Positions 60,738 to 64,000 of a stretch of 64,000 nt of DNA are shown piece by piece. This DNA is from an uncultured bacterium (lineage in GTDB: Bacteria > Verrucomicrobiota > Verrucomicrobiia > CAIQCK01). The notes under the pieces are model-generated. The model saw nothing but the letters and a program-made list of their open reading frames with translations, ran no database searches and was not told the origin of the DNA. The stretch's first letter is position 1. Every line of letters starts with the position of its first letter. The DNA is taken from the NCBI GenBank assembly GCA_903870275.1, contig CAIQCK010000069.1, positions 1 to 64,000 of the forward strand, in the 5' to 3' direction. A program made the translations under genes and the position numbers.

Positions 60738-62186
60738 ATGCCTATGCCCAGCACTCCATCGGCCCAAACAACCGCCTATTTCAGGCCGTTGATCATGCCC
60801 AGCAGCCCGACCGAGAAGGCGGAGGCGTGGCCGTTGTGGTGGATGGGCATGGCGCTGCAACTACTGCTGGCGGCCGTCACCATCCTGTTGACGCGAATGA
60901 AGCTGGAGCCGGTGTGCGCCCGGATGCTGGTGCCGGTGTGGATGCTCTCGTTTGTGCCGTATGTGCTGGCGGTGGGGCGCGTGCGGCAGTTGTCGCCGTC
61001 AGTGGCGATGCGAGGCATCACCATGTTTGCGATCTTCTTCCGGGTGACACTCTGGTTCGCGCCGCCGATGCTGTCCAACGAAGTCCACCGCAGCTTGTGG
61101 GAGGGGCGGGCGCAGTCGTTCGGCGGCAATCCCTACGTCGAAGCGCCCACCTCGCCGCGTCTTGCCTTTCTCGCGCCGGAAATGATCTCGCATATTTCTT
61201 CGCCGGAGATGCCGGCGGTGGCGCCGCCGTTGAGCGAACTGCTGTTCCGCGTGGCCGCGAACGTCTGGCCGCACGGGCCGGGCCTGTTGAAGGCGCTGTT
61301 CGCCGTGGTGGACCTCGGCGTGGTGTGGCTGCTGGCGCGGCTGCTGCGATTGCGCGGACTGAACGAAAACATGACGCTGGTCTATGCGTGGTGTCCGCTG
61401 CCGATTGTGGAGTTCGCCGGCAACGGACATTTCCTGACGCTGGCGATGTTCCTCGCGCTGGCGGCGGTGTATTTGGCCACACCGCAGTTGCCGCGGCGGC
61501 GGTGGGCTGGATTCTTCGAGCAAATTCTGGCGGCAGCGAGTGTCGCGGGCGCGGTGTGCGCGCACTACTTCGCGCTGCCGATAGCGCCGCTGGTGATGCG
61601 GCAGATCAAAGCGCGGTTCTGGTTGTTGATCCCGGTGATCGCGGCGCTGTTCTATTGGCCGTTTGCCGGCGCGGGCTTCCATCTGTTCGACGGGCTGCGG
61701 CGCTGCGTCGGCGGCGTGCAATTCAACGACTCGGCGTTTTCCGTGCTGACGATGCTGTTCGACACGAACTGGACGCTGCAATTGCCCGGCGGCGTTCCGC
61801 TCGCGCACGCCGTGCCGAAGTTGATCGCCGCCGGCGTCTGGCTGGCCGCGCTGCTGGCGGTGATTGTGTTGCGGGTGAACACAATCCGCTCGTTCTACAT
61901 CCTCACCGGCGTCTTTCTGTTATTCAGCCCGGCGGTGTATCCGTCTTACGTCGCGTTTCTGGTGCCGTTCCTTTGTTTTTACCCGAACCCCGGCTGGATG
62001 TTGCTGAGCGCGACCGTGCTGTTGAGCTACTGGGCCGGGTTCGCTGGGATGGGGCCGGAGCACGGCGTTGGGTGGCGCAACGTCAGGATGATCGAGTATC
62101 TACCGGCGTATGCATTGATGGCGGTGAGTTGGGCGGCGGCGTATTTCACGCCCGCGCCCCGGCCGGAAGTAAAGCGGAAGGCGTGA
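60738..62186 (+). CDS. Polytopic GT-C-like membrane protein
   Basis: 482 residues with about ten to twelve transmembrane helices (LLLAAVTILLT, ALLAVIVLRVN, LTGVFLLFSPAVYPSYVAFLVPFLCF). The first large loop has the pattern SNEVHRSLWEGRAQSFGGNPYVEAPTSP, typical of GT87/GT-C mannosyltransferase-like proteins, where a charged D/E-x-x-R near the membrane is catalytic. It likely transfers a polyprenyl-linked sugar to lipids or glycans. The acceptor is unknown. 34 nt after folD, same direction. Confidence 0.7.
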   Translation: MPMPSTPSAQTTAYFRPLIMPSSPTEKAEAWPLWWMGMALQLLLAAVTILLTRMKLEPVCARMLVPVWMLSFVPYVLAVGRVRQLSPSVAMRGITMFAIFFRVTLWFAPPMLSNEVHRSLWEGRAQSFGGNPYVEAPTSPRLAFLAPEMISHISSPEMPAVAPPLSELLFRVAANVWPHGPGLLKALFAVVDLGVVWLLARLLRLRGLNENMTLVYAWCPLPIVEFAGNGHFLTLAMFLALAAVYLATPQLPRRRWAGFFEQILAAASVAGAVCAHYFALPIAPLVMRQIKARFWLLIPVIAALFYWPFAGAGFHLFDGLRRCVGGVQFNDSAFSVLTMLFDTNWTLQLPGGVPLAHAVPKLIAAGVWLAALLAVIVLRVNTIRSFYILTGVFLLFSPAVYPSYVAFLVPFLCFYPNPGWMLLSATVLLSYWAGFAGMGPEHGVGWRNVRMIEYLPAYALMAVSWAAAYFTPAPRPEVKRKA

Positions 62187-62198
62187 GCCGCAGGCATT

Positions 62199-62585
62199 TC
62201 ACGTTTCGCGTTTCACTTTCCTCGCCGCGTCCCTCATGTGCCGCACCGCGAGAATTGGATGCCGCCAGAGCATCCGCGGGCCGGCGTAGCGCATGACGGT
62301 CTGGATTTGCTCCCGCAGCGCCGGCTGATAGCAATGAATCGGGCAGTTGGCACAGGTCGGTTTGTTTTCCTGAAAAGGGCATCGCTCCAAACGGCGCTGG
62401 ACGTAATCCCACAACGCCGCGCAGTCCGCGCAGAGTCCGGCTGCATTTCCGTGCCGGCCTTTGCAGTAAAGCCGGATCATGGCCTCGACCGTGCGCCGTT
62501 CGCGGTCGAACCGGCGGGAAGCGGGCGAGGCGGGCGGGTGACGGGTGACGGGTGATGGGTAATTGGTGATTGGATCGGACGCCAT
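62199..62585 (-). CDS. Cysteine-rich protein of the nitrous-oxide-stimulated-promoter family
   Basis: 128 residues. RTVEAMIRLYCKGRHG, LCADCAALWDYVQRRLERCPF, KPTCANCPIHCY and VMRYAGPRMLWRHPILAVRHM match the PF11756 type with its conserved cysteine pairs, probably a metal site. Function unknown. The first about 20 residues (DPITNYPSPVTRHPPA) come from a 7-bp repeat tract and are unlike the family, so the true start may lie within them or at a non-ATG codon near 62525. Confidence 0.75.
   Translation of the reverse strand: MASDPITNYPSPVTRHPPASPASRRFDRERRTVEAMIRLYCKGRHGNAAGLCADCAALWDYVQRRLERCPFQENKPTCANCPIHCYQPALREQIQTVMRYAGPRMLWRHPILAVRHMRDAARKVKRET
62536..62570. repeat. 7-bp tandem repeat, GGGTGAC type
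   Basis: Five units (GGGTGAC twice, GGGTGAT, GGGTAAT, TGGTGAT), inside the 5' end of the cysteine-rich protein gene. Confidence 0.75.
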
Positions 62586-62606
62586 GGCGTTCGCACTGTT
62601 CCTGTT

Positions 62607-62640
62607 ACGGAATACGGAATACGGAATACGGAATACGAAT
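62607..62640. repeat. 7-bp tandem repeat, ACGGAAT
   Basis: Four perfect ACGGAAT units plus a partial one, the most exact of the 7-bp tracts, directly downstream of nadA and upstream of the cysteine-rich gene. Confidence 0.85.
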
Positions 62641-62646
62641 CACTCC

Positions 62647-63615
62647 TCACGCCGCGCTTACGTCCAGCATCCGCTGGATGGGCGCGCGAGCGCGTCGGCA
62701 AATCTCGGCGGGCAACTCGATGCGGTTCGACAGGTCGCGCAGGCAGTCGCGGAGTTTCTCCAGCGTGTTGAGCTTCATGAACCGGCATTCGTTGCAACGG
62801 CAGTTGTCCGTCGCGGCGGGGATGAACTCCTTGCCCGGGCATTCCTTCCGCAGGCGGTGGAGCATGCCGATCTCGGTGGCAATGATAAACGCCGTCGCCG
62901 GATGGTCGCGGCAGAACTTCACCATTTTTTCGGTCGAGCAGACTTCGTCGGCGAGCTGGCGGACAGGCCCGATGCACTCCGGATGCGCCACCAGCGGCGC
63001 GCCGGGATGCTCGCGCTTGATTTTGCTGACGGCCTCGTGCGTCCACTGGACGTGCACGTAACAAACACCGGGCCAAAGATCCATCGCCCGCCCGGTTTTT
63101 TGCACGACCCACTGGCCGAGATTCTGGTCGGGACAGAACAAAATCGGCCGGTCGGCCGGGATGCTCTGGACGATTTTCACCGCGTTGCCGGAGGTGCAAA
63201 TGACATCGCTGAGCGCCTTCACGCCGGCGCTGCAATTGATGTAGCTGACGACGCAGTGCTGCGGATGCCGTTGTTTCCACGCCGCGAGCGCGTCGGCGTT
63301 GCAGGAATCGGCCAGCGAGCAACCGGCGTCGGGATCGGGCATGACAACCGTCCGGTCCGGGCAGAGAATCTTGGCCGTCTCGCACATGAAGTGAACTCCG
63401 CAGAATGCGATGACGTCGGCGGAGGTGGCCGCCGCCTGCTGCGACAGACCAAGCGAGTCGCCCACAAAGTCCGCCACATCCTGGATTTCCGGCAACTGGT
63501 AGTTGTGCGCCAGAATGACGGCGTTGCGCTGGCGTTTCAATTCCAGCACCTCGGCCCGGAGCGCGTCGTGCGCAGCCGGGCGCGGCGGTTCAAGCGTTGT
63601 CATCGGCGCAGCCAT
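62647..63615 (-). CDS. nadA: Quinolinate synthase
   Basis: 322 residues. It condenses iminoaspartate with dihydroxyacetone phosphate to quinolinate for NAD synthesis, using a [4Fe-4S] cluster. Visible motifs are ILAHNYQLPEIQDVADFVGDSLGLS, IAFCGVHFMCETAKIL, INCSAGVKALSDVICTS, HPECIGPVRQLAD, and DNCRCNECRFMKLNTLEKL with the last cluster cysteines. A start at 63603 is also possible. No nadB or nadC is next to it. Confidence 0.95.
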   Translation of the reverse strand: MAAPMTTLEPPRPAAHDALRAEVLELKRQRNAVILAHNYQLPEIQDVADFVGDSLGLSQQAAATSADVIAFCGVHFMCETAKILCPDRTVVMPDPDAGCSLADSCNADALAAWKQRHPQHCVVSYINCSAGVKALSDVICTSGNAVKIVQSIPADRPILFCPDQNLGQWVVQKTGRAMDLWPGVCYVHVQWTHEAVSKIKREHPGAPLVAHPECIGPVRQLADEVCSTEKMVKFCRDHPATAFIIATEIGMLHRLRKECPGKEFIPAATDNCRCNECRFMKLNTLEKLRDCLRDLSNRIELPAEICRRARAPIQRMLDVSAA

Positions 63616-63770
63616 AGTCAGCCATTGTTAGGCGAGAAGACGCGCGGTGTCAAACGGCGGCGTCCACGTTGCGCGACAACCCCGGTTTGGGGGCGGCACA
63701 GACCGCCAGTCGCCTGTGGTCCGCCGGCGATCCATTCGATGACACCGGGAAGCTGACAGCGCCGCACGGC

Positions 63771-64000
63771 TCACCGCGAGACCAACGCCTTCAAGCCCTT
63801 TTTGACATCGGAGGGACGGAGCACCACCAGACCCGTCTTGGCTGACGGTCCGGAAGCGCAATAGGCGTATTCGATGTTGACCTTGTGGGCTGCCATCTTG
63901 CGGGCGATCTGACCGAGCGTGCCGGGGCAGTTCTTGTCTTCGATCGTAATAACCTGTTGGTCCACGACGAGCGTGCCGCGTTCCTCGAAAATCGCCAGCG
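63771..64000 (-). CDS. ACT-domain protein, C-terminal part (runs off right edge)
   Basis: The frame is open to the window edge. From the edge it reads LAIFEERGTLVVDQQVITIEDKN, then CPGTLGQIARKMAAHKVNIEYAYCASGP and GLVVLRPSDVKKGLKALVSR. This is one ACT domain with the usual PGxLxxIAxxL turn and the ligand-binding helix. It is probably the second domain of a tandem-ACT regulatory protein of about 140 residues, but the N-terminus is missing. The stop at 63771 is a TGA. ACT domains bind amino acids and regulate biosynthetic enzymes. Confidence 0.75.
   Translation of the reverse strand, partial: LAIFEERGTLVVDQQVITIEDKNCPGTLGQIARKMAAHKVNIEYAYCASGPSAKTGLVVLRPSDVKKGLKALVSR

Noticed and set aside
57782-60754. 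A 990-codon open frame on the minus strand across the SH3/proline-repeat and folD genes
   Set aside because: It is antisense to well-supported genes; its Arg/Phe/Trp-rich repetitive composition is the mirror of KVEPP codons in a GC-rich genome.

Overview
The window reads as chromosomal DNA of an uncultured, GC-rich member of the Verrucomicrobiota, possibly near Limisphaerales/Pedosphaerales (inference). Support: a 50-residue small basic protein of the type restricted to Chlamydiae/Verrucomicrobia (56917-57069), Tat-exported Gfo/Idh/MocA and enolase-superfamily enzymes, very large secreted glycoside-degrading proteins, a T5SS/PEP-CTERM-type repeat protein, and many short palindromic intergenic repeats. 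No rRNA, tRNA, CRISPR array, prophage or complete insertion sequence was seen.

Layout. 1-1365 is the N-terminal part of a large exported repeat protein. 2438-4417 is a lower-GC island with an AAA/ABC-type ATPase plus a TOPRIM-like partner and a possible decayed gene fragment. 5254-18725 is a glycan-use region: heparinase II/III-like lyase, GH36-like lipoprotein and a large secreted putative glycosidase in one operon, followed by a secreted metallo-hydrolase, a four-helix-bundle protein, a PD40 propeller, a Tat-exported enolase-superfamily dehydratase and a Gfo/Idh/MocA oxidoreductase. 18837-22715 is an isolated protein of about 1,290 residues with a nuclease-like N-terminus and a STAND-like middle. 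22936-26936 returns to sugar metabolism (isomerase/epimerase, membrane protein, second Gfo/Idh/MocA). 27129-30447 holds a zinc-ribbon membrane protein and an FHA-thioredoxin-transglutaminase fusion. 30592-34164 is a housekeeping run (argH, small winged-helix-like gene, dCMP-type deaminase, lysA). 34391-46994 carries secreted proteins: C39-like peptidase, a GH2-type protein of 1,439 residues, clostripain-type peptidase, and a transglutaminase/DUF2569 membrane protein. 47289-51050 is an Mla-type lipid transport operon. 52039-54336 is an isolated GTPase-like gene with a striking operator array. 54410-63615 is again core metabolism: dehydrogenase, phosphomannose-isomerase-like cupin, small basic protein, pseudouridine synthase, SH3/proline-repeat protein, folD, a GT-C-like membrane protein, a cysteine-rich small protein and nadA. 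An ACT-domain gene runs off the right edge.

The genes form coherent modules: extracellular depolymerisation of (probably uronic-acid-containing) glycans, then oxidation or dehydration of the sugars; outer-membrane lipid transport; and amino-acid, NAD and folate synthesis. Three lower-GC loci (2591-4417, 18837-22715, 52039-54336) stand alone with NTPase or nuclease-like architectures and are the best candidates for defence or otherwise undescribed systems.

The most unusual non-coding signal is a set of twelve tracts of degenerate 7-bp tandem repeats, each with its own unit sequence. Several lie inside coding regions, and two of opposite orientation supply the 5' end of a lipoprotein gene. They come with at least two families of hairpins with co-varying stems and a 180-bp MITE-like element present in two full copies and one partial copy.
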